Part shown: piece by piece, positions 50,837 through 59,357 of the stretch
Layout: the number at the start of each line of letters is the position of its first letter
Position numbering within the stretch: position 1 is the first letter of the stretch
Source: a bacterium
GTDB taxonomy: Bacteria > Armatimonadota > Fimbriimonadia > Fimbriimonadales > Fimbriimonadaceae
Direction: 5' to 3'
Assembly (NCBI GenBank): GCA_013823945.1
Contig: PNMZ01000002.1
Span: 186,001 to 250,000 of the forward strand
DNA length: 64,000 nt
Translations under genes and position numbers: made by a program
Notes under the pieces: generated by a model
The model's database searches: none
What the model was told of the DNA's origin: nothing
Seen by the model: only the letters and a program-made list of their open reading frames with translations

Positions 50837-50986
50837 ATGATCTGGATCGGCATCGCGGCGTGTTATGTGATTGCGGCAGGAGCGTTTTATACTTTAGCGG
50901 CGAAAACGGCGGCACCGGCAGTTGAATTGACGATTATTGAGGGTGGGGCCGGTGAGTATACGGCTGACCAGTCACGGGCGGCTTAG
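50837..50986 (+). CDS. Small single-TM protein (49 residues)
   Basis: This 49-codon frame is MIWIGIAACYVIAAGAFYTL followed by a short Ala/Thr-rich, acidic tail, giving one membrane helix. GAGGA lies 7 bases before the ATG. It overlaps the convergent lemA stop by 4 bases. It is too short for a confident call. Confidence 0.45.
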   Translation: MIWIGIAACYVIAAGAFYTLAAKTAAPAVELTIIEGGAGEYTADQSRAA

Positions 50987-51537
50987 AATTTGACTTGAAC
51001 GGTTTCTCGTTCGACAGGGTTTGTGATTTCGAACAGTTCTCGGGATTTGAATGATCCGATTCCGGCGATTATGCTGCTGGGGAATGTTTCGAGGAGTGTG
51101 TTGTACTCGGTGACAACGTCGTTGTAGTACTGGCGAGAGAAGCTAATTTTTGATTCGGTTTCGCGCAGTTCCGACTGTAACTCGGTCATGTTGGTGTTGG
51201 CTTTGAGGTCGGGATAGTTTTCGACGAGACCAAAGAATCCGGTGAGGGCTCCGGCAAGGGCACCTTCGGCTTTTCCTTTGTCGGCGACTCCAGTTGCGCC
51301 CATCGCTTGATTTCGGGCGGCGATAACTCGTTCCAGGGTGTCCTTTTCGTGGGACATGATTCCTTTGACGGTTTCGACGAGATTAGGGATGAGGTCGTAT
51401 CGGCGTTTGAGCTGGACATCAATTTGCGCCCATGCGTTCATTGTAAGCTGGCGCATTTTGACAAGCTTGTTGTACATGGCAATGAAGCCGATGGCGAACA
51501 AGAGGAAGATGACGAAGAAGGCAATGGCCCAACCCAT
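50983..51537 (-). CDS. lemA: LemA-family protein
   Basis: This 184-residue protein has an N-terminal helix (AIAFFVIFLLFAIGFIAMY). The family signature RRYDLIPNLVETVKGIMSHE follows near residue 50, with VENYPDLKANTNMTELQSEL and ISFSRQYYNDVVTEYNTLLE later. The core is a helical bundle on the membrane surface; its cellular role in bacteria is unclear. ATG 51537 has a TAACTG 6 bases upstream, a weak -10. The gene lies 46 bases from the lipoprotein gene on the same strand. Confidence 0.93.
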   Translation of the reverse strand: MGWAIAFFVIFLLFAIGFIAMYNKLVKMRQLTMNAWAQIDVQLKRRYDLIPNLVETVKGIMSHEKDTLERVIAARNQAMGATGVADKGKAEGALAGALTGFFGLVENYPDLKANTNMTELQSELRETESKISFSRQYYNDVVTEYNTLLETFPSSIIAGIGSFKSRELFEITNPVERETVQVKF

Positions 51538-51583
51538 AGTTATCAGTTAGGACGTGAGAATAAGGGTCAGGGTTGCAAGAGGT

Positions 51584-52015
51584 TTATTGCTTGGCTTTCT
51601 TGTTGAGTGTAATGCTGGGTTTGCCAAAGTTGGTTGGGTCTTTGAGTTCGACTTTGCCTTCAGAAAACGTAATGGTAATGGGTTGATTTTGAGCTTGGGT
51701 CTCTTTGGGAAGTTTTTCGAGTGGTTGATCCATGAGGTGGGTGATCGTGAGGGTGGCTTCCTTTTCCCCAAGGGCGGCGTTGCCAATCGCAGGAAATCCC
51801 CCCCGGATGAGTTCAAATGTCCGGTCGGGTTTTATGGTCAGGATGACACGCTGTATTGTGCCGGCGATGACGGGATTTTCCTCGGCGAGTTCAGGCGACA
51901 CCAGGGTTTCATCCATTCCTTCCCAAGTACCAACCCATTTTTTGGTGTGGTTCGCGCAACCAGTTGACCCGATGAGAAGGAGGGCCAGCGGTATGATTCG
52001 GAGCATGGCGGGCAT
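51584..52015 (-). CDS. Small lipoprotein of unknown function
   Basis: This 143-residue protein has a lipoprotein signal (RIIPLALLLIGSTGC; Cys near residue 20), then a beta-rich domain (TIQRVILTIKPDRTFELIRG and KEATLTITHLMDQPLEKL). It looks like a small DUF4488/lipocalin-like barrel, but I cannot name it. Start ATG 52015 (MPAMLRI) lies 9 bases after TACACT; ATG 52006 is the alternative. The coding region overlaps the start of purL head-to-head by 11 bases. Confidence 0.7.
   Translation of the reverse strand: MPAMLRIIPLALLLIGSTGCANHTKKWVGTWEGMDETLVSPELAEENPVIAGTIQRVILTIKPDRTFELIRGGFPAIGNAALGEKEATLTITHLMDQPLEKLPKETQAQNQPITITFSEGKVELKDPTNFGKPSITLNKKAKQ
51992..51997 (+). promoter_or_regulatory. 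-10 hexamer TATGAT, leaderless purL start, inside lipoprotein gene
   Basis: TATGAT is followed by 7 bases and ATG 52005. The hexamer lies within the signal-peptide codons of the divergent lipoprotein gene. Confidence 0.65.
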
Positions 52016-54263
52016 GGCTCCAGAAGTGTATCGTTCGATGGGTTTGCGGGATTCAGAGTTTGAACGCATAGTGGAGTTGATAGGCCGTGAGCCGAGCTTG
52101 ACGGAAGTGGGGATGTTCGCAGTGATGTGGAGCGAGCATTGTGGTTATAAATACTCCCGTCCGATCTTGAATTACTTTAGCAAATATAAAGAAGCGATGG
52201 AAGGGGATGGCCTGGAGAACGCAGGGATTGTGGACATTGGGGATGGGTGGGGGATTGCGATGAAGGTGGAGAGCCATAACCATCCGAGTGCAGTTGAACC
52301 GTATCAGGGAGCAGCAACGGGAGTAGGGGGGATTATCCGCGATATTTTCACGATGGGGGCAAGGCCAATTGCGTGTTTGAATAGTTTGCGGTTTGGGCCG
52401 ATTCGAGATGGAAAGGCACCGGATGAAGTGGTGAAGCGGAATCGGTTTTTGGTGGATGGTGTTGTACGGGGGATTGCGGGTTACGGGAACTGCGTTGGGG
52501 TCCCAACGGTGGCAGGGGAGGTGAGTTTTCACCCGAGATTTAATGGTCGTCCTTTGGTCAATGCGATGTGCGTGGGCATTCTCAGGGTTGATGAGGTGGC
52601 GACGGCAGGAGCTGGGGGAGTCGGGAACCCCGTGATCTATTTGGGATCGGCTACCGGAAAAGATGGCATTCACGGGGCAACTTTCGCTAGTGAGGAACTG
52701 GCGGATGATGATGATTCAAAGCGGCCGAATGTTCAGATTGGGGATCCGTTCGCGGAGAAGCAGTTGATTGAGGCGACTCTTGAGGCATTGAAGACGGGGG
52801 CGGTGCATTCGATTCAGGATATGGGTGCAGCGGGCTTGACTTGCTCGACGATTGAAATGAGTGCAAAGGGGGATGTGGGAATGGATGTGAATCTTGATCT
52901 CGTGCCGATGAGGGAATCGGACATGACTGGCTACGAGCTGATGTTGAGCGAGAGTCAGGAGCGGATGTTGGCGGTGGCTCACAAGGGGCGTGAGCAAGAA
53001 GTTATTGATGTCTTTGAGAAGTGGGGGGTTCACGCAAGAGTGATTGGACATGTGACGGATACGGGTCGGGTTGTGGTGACCCGGCATGGTGAAGTTGTTG
53101 CGGATGTCACGGCAAAGCACTTAGCTGATATGTGTCCGACCTATCAGATTGCGGGAGTTGAGCCAGAACACTGCCGGTTGGCGAGAGAATTTGATATTGA
53201 ATCGGTGCCTGTGCCAGCGGATTTGGGTCAGGCTTTGCTCGATTTAGCCGATGTTCCGACTTTAGCTAGCAAGGAATGGGTTTTTCGGCAATATGACCAC
53301 CAGGTTCAAACGCAGACGGCTCTCTTGCCGGGGGATGGGGATGCGGCGGTATTGGCTCCGCGGGGAACCAATAAGGGTTTGGCGGTCAAGATTGATGGGA
53401 ATGGACTTTGGGTTCGGTTGAGCCCCTATGTCGGCGGTCAGCTGGCGGTTGTTGAAGCGGCCCGAAACGTGGCTTGTACGGGAGGAAATCCGGTGGCGGC
53501 AACGGATGGATTGAATTATGGATCACCAGAGGATCCGGGGATTTATTGGACTTTTGACCGAAGCGTGAAGGGGGTTGCGGATGCGTGTGAGGCGATGCGC
53601 ACACCAGTTATTAGCGGCAATGTGAGCTTCTACAACCATGGTGATCTTGGCGAAGTCTTGCCGACGCCAATGATCGGGATGCTGGGAATTCTGGAAGATG
53701 CGGATCACCGGATCGGCGGGCTTGTGACTGATTCGACGGATGAGTTGTTTCTTTTAAGTTACGATTTGCCGGAAGTGCCTCAGGAAGGGATTGGTGCAAG
53801 TGCTTATTTGGCAGAAATCCATGGGGTGGAGAACGGGGTGCCTGTTCCGCCGGTTTTGCAATCGGAGCGTTTGCTTTGCGATACTCTGGTCAAATTAGCG
53901 GCATATGGTCTGATAGAGGCGGCGCACGATGTGAGCGAGGGTGGATTGGCGTTTGCGGTGGCAGAGATGCTTTTGAAATCGAACCGAGGGGTGGTCGTGG
54001 ATTTACCGGAGGTCGAAGGGATTCGGCGGGATGATTCGAGGATGTTCGCAGAATTACCAGGTTTTGTAATCCTAGCGGTAAATTCTGAGAAAATAGGGCA
54101 AGTCCGGGAGCAAGTTCCGGACGGACTCAGTCTGAGACCGTTAGGACGCCTCAATGAGGAAAGTTCGGTTAGATTCCGATATGAAGAGAGGGAAGTTGCT
54201 TCGGTGAATTTACGGGATTTTGTGTCACGGCACAAAAATTGCGTCGTCCTGGCCTTGAAGTAG
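52005..54263 (+). CDS. purL: Phosphoribosylformylglycinamidine synthase, large (small-type) subunit
   Basis: This 752-residue protein is the size of the small-type PurL, which works with PurS and PurQ. The N-terminus carries EPSLTEVGMFAVMWSEHCGY, followed by KVESHNHPSAVEPYQGAATG. Two AIR-synthase-like halves follow (ATGKDGIHGATFASEELAD and ISGNVSFYNHGDLGEV regions). It converts FGAR, glutamine and ATP to FGAM in purine synthesis. Neither purQ nor purS is adjacent. ATG 52005 is chosen over ATG 52014 because of TATGAT-N7. The frame is open upstream to 51732, but that is antisense to a lipoprotein. Confidence 0.95.
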   Translation: MAGMAPEVYRSMGLRDSEFERIVELIGREPSLTEVGMFAVMWSEHCGYKYSRPILNYFSKYKEAMEGDGLENAGIVDIGDGWGIAMKVESHNHPSAVEPYQGAATGVGGIIRDIFTMGARPIACLNSLRFGPIRDGKAPDEVVKRNRFLVDGVVRGIAGYGNCVGVPTVAGEVSFHPRFNGRPLVNAMCVGILRVDEVATAGAGGVGNPVIYLGSATGKDGIHGATFASEELADDDDSKRPNVQIGDPFAEKQLIEATLEALKTGAVHSIQDMGAAGLTCSTIEMSAKGDVGMDVNLDLVPMRESDMTGYELMLSESQERMLAVAHKGREQEVIDVFEKWGVHARVIGHVTDTGRVVVTRHGEVVADVTAKHLADMCPTYQIAGVEPEHCRLAREFDIESVPVPADLGQALLDLADVPTLASKEWVFRQYDHQVQTQTALLPGDGDAAVLAPRGTNKGLAVKIDGNGLWVRLSPYVGGQLAVVEAARNVACTGGNPVAATDGLNYGSPEDPGIYWTFDRSVKGVADACEAMRTPVISGNVSFYNHGDLGEVLPTPMIGMLGILEDADHRIGGLVTDSTDELFLLSYDLPEVPQEGIGASAYLAEIHGVENGVPVPPVLQSERLLCDTLVKLAAYGLIEAAHDVSEGGLAFAVAEMLLKSNRGVVVDLPEVEGIRRDDSRMFAELPGFVILAVNSEKIGQVREQVPDGLSLRPLGRLNEESSVRFRYEEREVASVNLRDFVSRHKNCVVLALK
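52025..52030 (-). promoter_or_regulatory. -10 hexamer TACACT of the lipoprotein gene, inside purL
   Basis: TACACT is followed by 9 bases and ATG 52015. It lies inside the first codons of purL, so each gene's -10 element is in the other's coding region. Confidence 0.5.
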
Positions 54264-54300
54264 CATCGGCTGCTTCTTAGGTACGAGCAAATCCGTCGCC

Positions 54301-54306
54301 TATAAT
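54301..54306 (+). promoter_or_regulatory. Consensus TATAAT upstream of the TPR gene
   Basis: TATAAT precedes the chosen ATG at 54338 by 31 bases, allowing a leader of roughly 25 bases with ACAGGGA as weak ribosome-binding site. This is a leadered start, unlike many others here. Confidence 0.6.
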
Positions 54307-54337
54307 GAAACCACTTGAGCAAACAGGGAAATTCGAC

Positions 54338-56344
54338 ATGAAACGCACACACTTTCTGACTCTGACCGTAATGACATCACTGGGAGCGATGTCGTTTGGC
54401 ACGACGTTGCCTACTTTTGATGAATCAGCGGCAACGTTGCCAGGAACTCAGGCGGAAGCTCAAAGCCAGGGCCCGGGCAAACTCCCGGCGGAGAACATTG
54501 ATGGTTCCAAGGTGAATGGTGCAACTCAGAAAGAAGCATCAGACATTATCAAAGAATTTAATGATGGTCAAGCGGATGATTTGATGGGATCCGCAATGAT
54601 TGCTTTGGCAAAGTTTGAAGCTTTGCATGTGAAGGATGATAAGAATCTTTCAGTCATGACATGGATTGGTTATTTGTCCACGGTTACTGGTAGCCATACT
54701 CGGGCAATTGAAGTATTGGAAGCAATTCGCAATGCGAGCGGTGACGAAGCCGTAAACATCATGAACTTGCGGAACCTTTCGGCGAGCTACTACTTGAGCC
54801 AGCAATATGCGAACGCGGCCGGAGTTTTGGTCGAGCTAGACCAAAAGGTGCCGGAGCAGGCAGATATTTTGGCTCTCTTAGGAAGTAGCTATGTTCTAGG
54901 CAAAGAGTATTCAAAAGCGATTGCCCCACTTGAGCAGGCAGCGGGTTTGCTCTCAAACGATCCGGATTCTTTGCGGAACGTGAATGTTGACCTTGGAATC
55001 AGCTACGCCAGAACGGGTGATCAGGAAAAGGCAATGATGGTCTTTGACCGCATGAAATCGGACGAGAGCCTGACTTCGGTTCAACTGGGCTGGATGGGCT
55101 TTATCTACTTGCAAAACAAGCGATACGATGATGCGATCTCGGTTTTGGAACGGAGCTATGCGATTGATGGCACAAACCAAGGCGTGGTGAATAATTTAGC
55201 TAATGCTTATCTGAGCCGAGGTGCTTCGGGAGATGAAGCGAAAGCAGTGGCAATGTTCGAAGAGCTGTCGGGAATGGGATCGGGTAATCCAGTTGCTGAC
55301 TACAATATTGGATCGCTTTATCTGAGCCGAGGCGACTATGCAAAAGCCAAGCCTTACTTAGTTCGGGCGGCGCGAAGCAACGATCCGTTTGCATTGAACA
55401 ATCTTGGGCGAGTGCACGAGGGTTTGAACGAAAAGGCGGAAGCCGCAACGAATTATTCGAAAGCGAGTGATTTACGGACGGATAACGCTACTTTTGCCAA
55501 AAATGCCGGATTCGCGCTGATCCGGGTGGGCAATGATGCAGCGGCGATTAAGTACTTGGAGCGAGCAATGAGTATTGAGAAGTCCCCGGATATCTTGATT
55601 CCGCTCGCGGGTGCATATGATCGAGCTGGCATGAGTGAGAAGGCGATGGCAATTTGGATGATGCCGGAAGTGCGGTCATCCCGAGAGAACGACGCTGACT
55701 ACTGGTTCAGCATGGGTGCATCCCATGCGGCGGCTGGTCAAACGGCTGAGGCCGAGGCAGCCTATCGGCGAAGCCTCCAAATTCGACCGGACAATGCGGA
55801 TGTCGTGAACAATCTGGGTGTCTTGCTCTTTAAGAAAGAAGATTATGCAGGAGCATTGGACTGCTTTCAGAAGCAAGCGGCGATGCAACCGGAGAGCGTC
55901 GATGCGAAGTTGAACGTTGCGGCTTGCCATGTGCGATTGGGCCAGATCAATGAAGCGGTTGACATTTGGCGCGGCGTTGTCCGAACAAATCCGGAGCGAG
56001 TGGACGTTCGGCTTGATTTGGCGGACGGACTTTGGAACACCGGAGACACTCCGGGCGCACGCTTCCACTATGCGACGGTTAACCGAACCAACCCGAACAA
56101 TGCTCGAGCGTTGAACGGTCTTGGGATGTGGGCGTTGCTCCAAACCCAGAACGATGAAGCGGAAAGTTATTTCCGAAAGTCGATATCTGCCGACAGAAAA
56201 TTTGTGCCGGCCTTCCAAAACTTGGCAGTTGTTCTGGAACGACAGAACAAAATTGCCGAAGCGGTGAAGGTTCTTGAGGCAGCTTTGGCGATGGAACCGA
56301 ATAATGACGCAGTCAAGCAACAGCTGGCTCGGCTAAAATCGTAG
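54338..56344 (+). CDS. Exported TPR-repeat protein
   Basis: This 668-residue protein has a signal peptide (THFLTLTVMTSLGAMSFG) and roughly 14 TPR units from residue ~75 to the end. Examples are AIAPLEQAAGLLSNDPDSLR, GVVNNLANAYLSRGASGDEA and AVKVLEAALAMEPNNDAVKQ. TPR arrays of this kind serve as periplasmic scaffolds. No enzyme domain is present. ATG 54338 is preferred over the ATG at 54305, which is part of the TATAAT. nadK follows after 3 bases, but has its own -10 inside the end of this gene. Confidence 0.85.
   Translation: MKRTHFLTLTVMTSLGAMSFGTTLPTFDESAATLPGTQAEAQSQGPGKLPAENIDGSKVNGATQKEASDIIKEFNDGQADDLMGSAMIALAKFEALHVKDDKNLSVMTWIGYLSTVTGSHTRAIEVLEAIRNASGDEAVNIMNLRNLSASYYLSQQYANAAGVLVELDQKVPEQADILALLGSSYVLGKEYSKAIAPLEQAAGLLSNDPDSLRNVNVDLGISYARTGDQEKAMMVFDRMKSDESLTSVQLGWMGFIYLQNKRYDDAISVLERSYAIDGTNQGVVNNLANAYLSRGASGDEAKAVAMFEELSGMGSGNPVADYNIGSLYLSRGDYAKAKPYLVRAARSNDPFALNNLGRVHEGLNEKAEAATNYSKASDLRTDNATFAKNAGFALIRVGNDAAAIKYLERAMSIEKSPDILIPLAGAYDRAGMSEKAMAIWMMPEVRSSRENDADYWFSMGASHAAAGQTAEAEAAYRRSLQIRPDNADVVNNLGVLLFKKEDYAGALDCFQKQAAMQPESVDAKLNVAACHVRLGQINEAVDIWRGVVRTNPERVDVRLDLADGLWNTGDTPGARFHYATVNRTNPNNARALNGLGMWALLQTQNDEAESYFRKSISADRKFVPAFQNLAVVLERQNKIAEAVKVLEAALAMEPNNDAVKQQLARLKS
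56334..56339 (+). promoter_or_regulatory. -10 hexamer TAAAAT, internal promoter for nadK
   Basis: TAAAAT in the last codons of the TPR gene is followed by 8 bases and GTG 56348. Confidence 0.5.
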
Positions 56345-56347
56345 TTA

Positions 56348-57199
56348 GTGCGGATTCACACGATCGTCAATCTATTTCGCCCGGATGCGGTTCAGGCAGC
56401 TAAAGAAGCTCTGGACGGCCTCCGGGCGAGTTCCGTTACGTTTGGTGCAGATCGGGACTCGGCGGCGGCATTGGGGGTGGAAGCCGTTGCGCCCGAGGAG
56501 CTTGGTAAAGCGGATTTGATGGTGTCCTTTGGGGGAGACGGCACGTTGATTCGGGCGGCGCATCTTTGCAGTGAAAGTGGTACGCCAATATTAGGTGTCT
56601 ATTTTGGGAGATTTGGATTTGTAACTCAATGTATGCCGAGTGAGGTCGGGGCAGCCCTTAGCTCGTTTATTGATGGTCAGGCGGAGATTGATGAGCGAAT
56701 CATGGTTCAAACCGAGTTGATTCGAAATGATCGGAGCGTGGCTACGTTGCATAGCCTCAACGAGGCAGTAGTTCAGCGGTCGGCGACGACGCGGATTTTG
56801 ACCTTTGACGTTAAAGTGGACGGGACTCGAATGAGTCGGTACCCAGCGGATGGCGTGATGGTTTCCACTCCAACTGGTTCGACGGCTTATAGTTTGAGTG
56901 CTGGGGGGCCTATTGTGGATCCTGGAGTGAATGCACTCTTGATCACAGCAATCATGCCTCACACACTAAGCGCAAGGCCGTTGGTGGTTCGGAGCGAGGC
57001 GGTGATTGATATTCAAATTGAAACGAGGGGGGATGCAGTTTTGAGTTGTGATGGACAAAGCCGACTGCATTTGTTGAGTGGGGATTCGGTGCGGATTACG
57101 AAATCACCTCGAGTGACTCGTTTGGTGAGTGTGGATTCTCAGGATTTCTTGAGTAAGCTAGCAAATCGGTTTCAATGGAGCAAGAGCTCACGCATATGA
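56348..57199 (+). CDS. nadK: NAD kinase
   Basis: This 283-residue protein has the diagnostic FGGDGTLIRAA near residue 60, then LGVYFGRFGFVTQ, SLNEAVVQRSATTR and DGVMVSTPTGSTAYSLSAGG. It phosphorylates NAD to NADP. GTG 56348 gives the correct N-terminus (RIHTIVNLFRP). It overlaps the OppF-type gene by 4 bases (ATGA). Compared with the usual LGVNLG motif, the Asn is replaced (VYFGRFGF), a modest variation. Confidence 0.95.
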   Translation: MRIHTIVNLFRPDAVQAAKEALDGLRASSVTFGADRDSAAALGVEAVAPEELGKADLMVSFGGDGTLIRAAHLCSESGTPILGVYFGRFGFVTQCMPSEVGAALSSFIDGQAEIDERIMVQTELIRNDRSVATLHSLNEAVVQRSATTRILTFDVKVDGTRMSRYPADGVMVSTPTGSTAYSLSAGGPIVDPGVNALLITAIMPHTLSARPLVVRSEAVIDIQIETRGDAVLSCDGQSRLHLLSGDSVRITKSPRVTRLVSVDSQDFLSKLANRFQWSKSSRI

Positions 57200-58113
57200 T
57201 GAATTCAGCTTTGGAGGTGAAGGGAGTTTCGGTTGAATTTGCGACTTCGGGCGGGACGATTCGTGCGGTTGATGGGGTGGACGTGGACGTTCAGCCGGGG
57301 GAAGCACTTGCTTTAGTTGGGGAATCTGGTTGCGGGAAAACGACGCTAGCGCGGGCGATATTGGGGCTTCAGTCAACGGCTGGAGGGGAGATTTCAGTTG
57401 CGGGTGAGCGCGTTGATGGTCGAATGGGCGAGCAAGCGAAACGGATTGGGATGGTTTGGCAGGATCCTTTCGCGAGCATTCAGCCGAAATGGAAAATCCG
57501 GCGGATTTTGGAAGAACCATCTGCGATATGTGGGCAAGAGGTTGAGCTCGGTGCACTTCTTGACATGGTGGGATTATCGGAAACTTTGGCTGATCGTTAC
57601 CCGCATGAGCTGAGTGGAGGACAGAGGCAAAGAGCGGCGATCGCTCGTGCGATCGGCTTGAAGCCGCCACTTGTAATTTGCGATGAGCCTACGGCGGCCC
57701 TTGACTTGAGTATTCAGGCTCAAATTCTGAATTTGCTGAAGGATTTGAAAGCTGAAACTGGGTGTGCTTTTCTATACATTACGCACGATTTGTTGACGGT
57801 ACGCTATTTGGCGGATCGCGTTGCTGTGATGTATATGGGTCAAATTGTTGAGATGGGTGAAACCGCGAAGGTGTTTGAGAGTCCCAAGCATCCTTATACA
57901 CAAGCGTTGTTAGCATCGTCGCCGGATTTATCTCAGCTCGGGGTGATTCCAGATGCGCCGTTGGGCGAAATTCCTGATCCAACCCAGATCATTGTGGGTT
58001 GCAAATTTGCGAGTCGTTGTCCGTTTGTTCAGGATGTTTGTCGGCAAGCGAGGCCGCAGTTTGATGTTCCGACGGGACACCAGGCTTTGTGCCATTTTCC
58101 GCTTGTCCAGTAG
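57196..58113 (+). CDS. Oligopeptide-type ABC transporter ATPase (OppF/DppF-like), orphan
   Basis: This 305-residue ATPase has Walker A GESGCGKTTLARAILGL near residue 40, signature LSGGQRQRAAIARAIGL, and Walker B ICDEPTAALDLSIQAQ. The C-terminal oligopeptide/HPY region has GCKFASRCPFVQDVC cysteines typical of OppD/OppF. It would energise peptide import but lacks neighbouring permeases. Start ATG 57196 overlaps the nadK stop; ATGs at 57175 and 57199 are alternatives. PhoU follows. Confidence 0.9.
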   Translation: MMNSALEVKGVSVEFATSGGTIRAVDGVDVDVQPGEALALVGESGCGKTTLARAILGLQSTAGGEISVAGERVDGRMGEQAKRIGMVWQDPFASIQPKWKIRRILEEPSAICGQEVELGALLDMVGLSETLADRYPHELSGGQRQRAAIARAIGLKPPLVICDEPTAALDLSIQAQILNLLKDLKAETGCAFLYITHDLLTVRYLADRVAVMYMGQIVEMGETAKVFESPKHPYTQALLASSPDLSQLGVIPDAPLGEIPDPTQIIVGCKFASRCPFVQDVCRQARPQFDVPTGHQALCHFPLVQ

Positions 58114-58149
58114 TCATTGCTATACCTAAGTGCGGCACAGGATTTCCGG

Positions 58150-58155
58150 TAGATT
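58150..58155 (+). promoter_or_regulatory. -10 hexamer TAGATT upstream of phoU
   Basis: TAGATT is followed by 14 bases and ATG 58170, allowing a leader of only about 7 bases. Confidence 0.45.
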
Positions 58156-58169
58156 ACTTCTTAACAATT

Positions 58170-58859
58170 ATGTCGGAAGGATTAACCCCGCGTCGAGCAT
58201 TAGCGGAAGAACGAGAAGCAATTGAACTTGATCTCCTTGAAATGGTGAACAAGGCGGTTGCGATGTTTAATTTATCGGTTCGGGGTTTGCATACGGTTGA
58301 TCGTGAGCTTGCGCGTGAAGCTTTGGCTGCGGATGACGAGATTGATCGGCTCGAATTGGAGATAGAAGAGCGTTGCTTGGACGTTTTGGCGTTGCAACAG
58401 CCAATGGGAAGTGACTTGAGGGAGATCGGCACGGTGCTTAAAATCATCACGGATATTGAGCGAGTGGGTGATTTGAGTGTTGACGTCGCGAAGATCACGC
58501 TCAAGATTGATAAGTTGATGGGGCGGGCGGATTTCGTTGATTTGCCCAAGCTTTCGAGTGTCGTGACTCGCATGCTCAGTGAGTCGGCGCAGATGTTTAG
58601 TCGGAAATCTGCGGATGGTTTGGAGTTGATTGCCCAGCTTGAAGACGAAGTTGATGATATGTATCGTGAGTTTCGGTCACAGACTCATGAGTTTATGCAA
58701 GCGCATCCGGAAGACATGGTGGTTGCGAGTTGGATGCTTTTAGCTTTGCACCACATAGAGCGGGTTGCGGATCACGCCTTGAATATTGCCGAGCGAGTTT
58801 TCTTTATGGTGACGGGTGAGATGCGGCAGATTGTCCCAGATGACCTAGATCGGGGATAA
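58170..58859 (+). CDS. phoU: Phosphate-signalling regulator PhoU
   Basis: This 229-residue helical protein has two three-helix PhoU repeats. Each carries the metal-binding E/DxxxD motif: SDLREIGTVLKIITDIERVG near residue 95 and LLALHHIERVADHALNIAER near 200. PhoU inhibits the PhoR kinase through the Pst transporter. No pst or pho genes are adjacent, so regulation is in trans or the role is Pst-independent. ATG 58170 gives the typical N-terminus. Confidence 0.95.
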   Translation: MSEGLTPRRALAEEREAIELDLLEMVNKAVAMFNLSVRGLHTVDRELAREALAADDEIDRLELEIEERCLDVLALQQPMGSDLREIGTVLKIITDIERVGDLSVDVAKITLKIDKLMGRADFVDLPKLSSVVTRMLSESAQMFSRKSADGLELIAQLEDEVDDMYREFRSQTHEFMQAHPEDMVVASWMLLALHHIERVADHALNIAERVFFMVTGEMRQIVPDDLDRG

Positions 58860-58879
58860 TTCTGCGTCGCCTTATCGAG

Positions 58880-59335
58880 TTGCCTCGTCTGAATTGTTTA
58901 ATCATGTTGCCTTGGCTTCTGACATATTCTGGGACAGTAACTGGTCCAGTGCAGACGGAACCGTTGAAGTCAAAATCGGTTCAAGTTCAGTCGGCGCAGA
59001 CTTTGGCGATTGAGACTTTGGAATTGCGCAGAACGGCAGGAGTTCACGCGAAGGAGGGGGATCGAGTGACGGTTCGGTATCGTTTTTTTGATGAAAATAG
59101 AGTGTTGGTGGATTCAGACCGGATGGGAATTGAGTTTACGTTTACGTTGGGCGATGGTTCCGTGCCGGATGTTTTTGAGATGGGGGTTTCGGGGTTGCAG
59201 GTGAAGGGTTTCCGGCGAGCGCGTGTGAATCCTTTGGCATTGGGGGATGGATTTGAATCGCGATGGCCGGATGTTAAGAGATCAGTCACTTTTGAAGTGA
59301 CTCTCGTTGGGTTGAGCAGGCCAAGTTCGCCATAG
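58880..59335 (+). CDS. Secreted FKBP-like domain, probably lacking isomerase activity
   Basis: This 151-residue protein (TTG 58880) has a hydrophobic leader (LNCLIMLPWLLTYSGTVTG). A C-terminal FKBP-like domain follows: GDRVTVRYRFFDENRVLVDS, then FTFTLGDGSVPDVFEMGVSG and SVTFEVTLVGL. The region where FKBPs have their active-site Trp (VIPGWE) reads VFEMGVSG, and other pocket aromatics are unclear. It may be a chaperone or degenerate relative. ATG 58904 is the alternative start, giving a weaker signal peptide. Confidence 0.72.
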   Translation: MPRLNCLIMLPWLLTYSGTVTGPVQTEPLKSKSVQVQSAQTLAIETLELRRTAGVHAKEGDRVTVRYRFFDENRVLVDSDRMGIEFTFTLGDGSVPDVFEMGVSGLQVKGFRRARVNPLALGDGFESRWPDVKRSVTFEVTLVGLSRPSSP

Positions 59336-59344
59336 TTTTGCGGG

Positions 59345-59350
59345 TAGAGT
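59345..59350 (+). promoter_or_regulatory. -10 hexamer TAGAGT, leaderless start of the Wzm-type gene
   Basis: TAGAGT is followed by 7 bases and ATG 59358. Confidence 0.6.
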
Positions 59351-59357
59351 TTTTGTT

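Noticed and set aside
54305-54307. ATG at 54305 as start of the TPR protein
   Set aside because: It overlaps the TATAAT hexamer (54301-54306). The signal peptide begins at ATG 54338.
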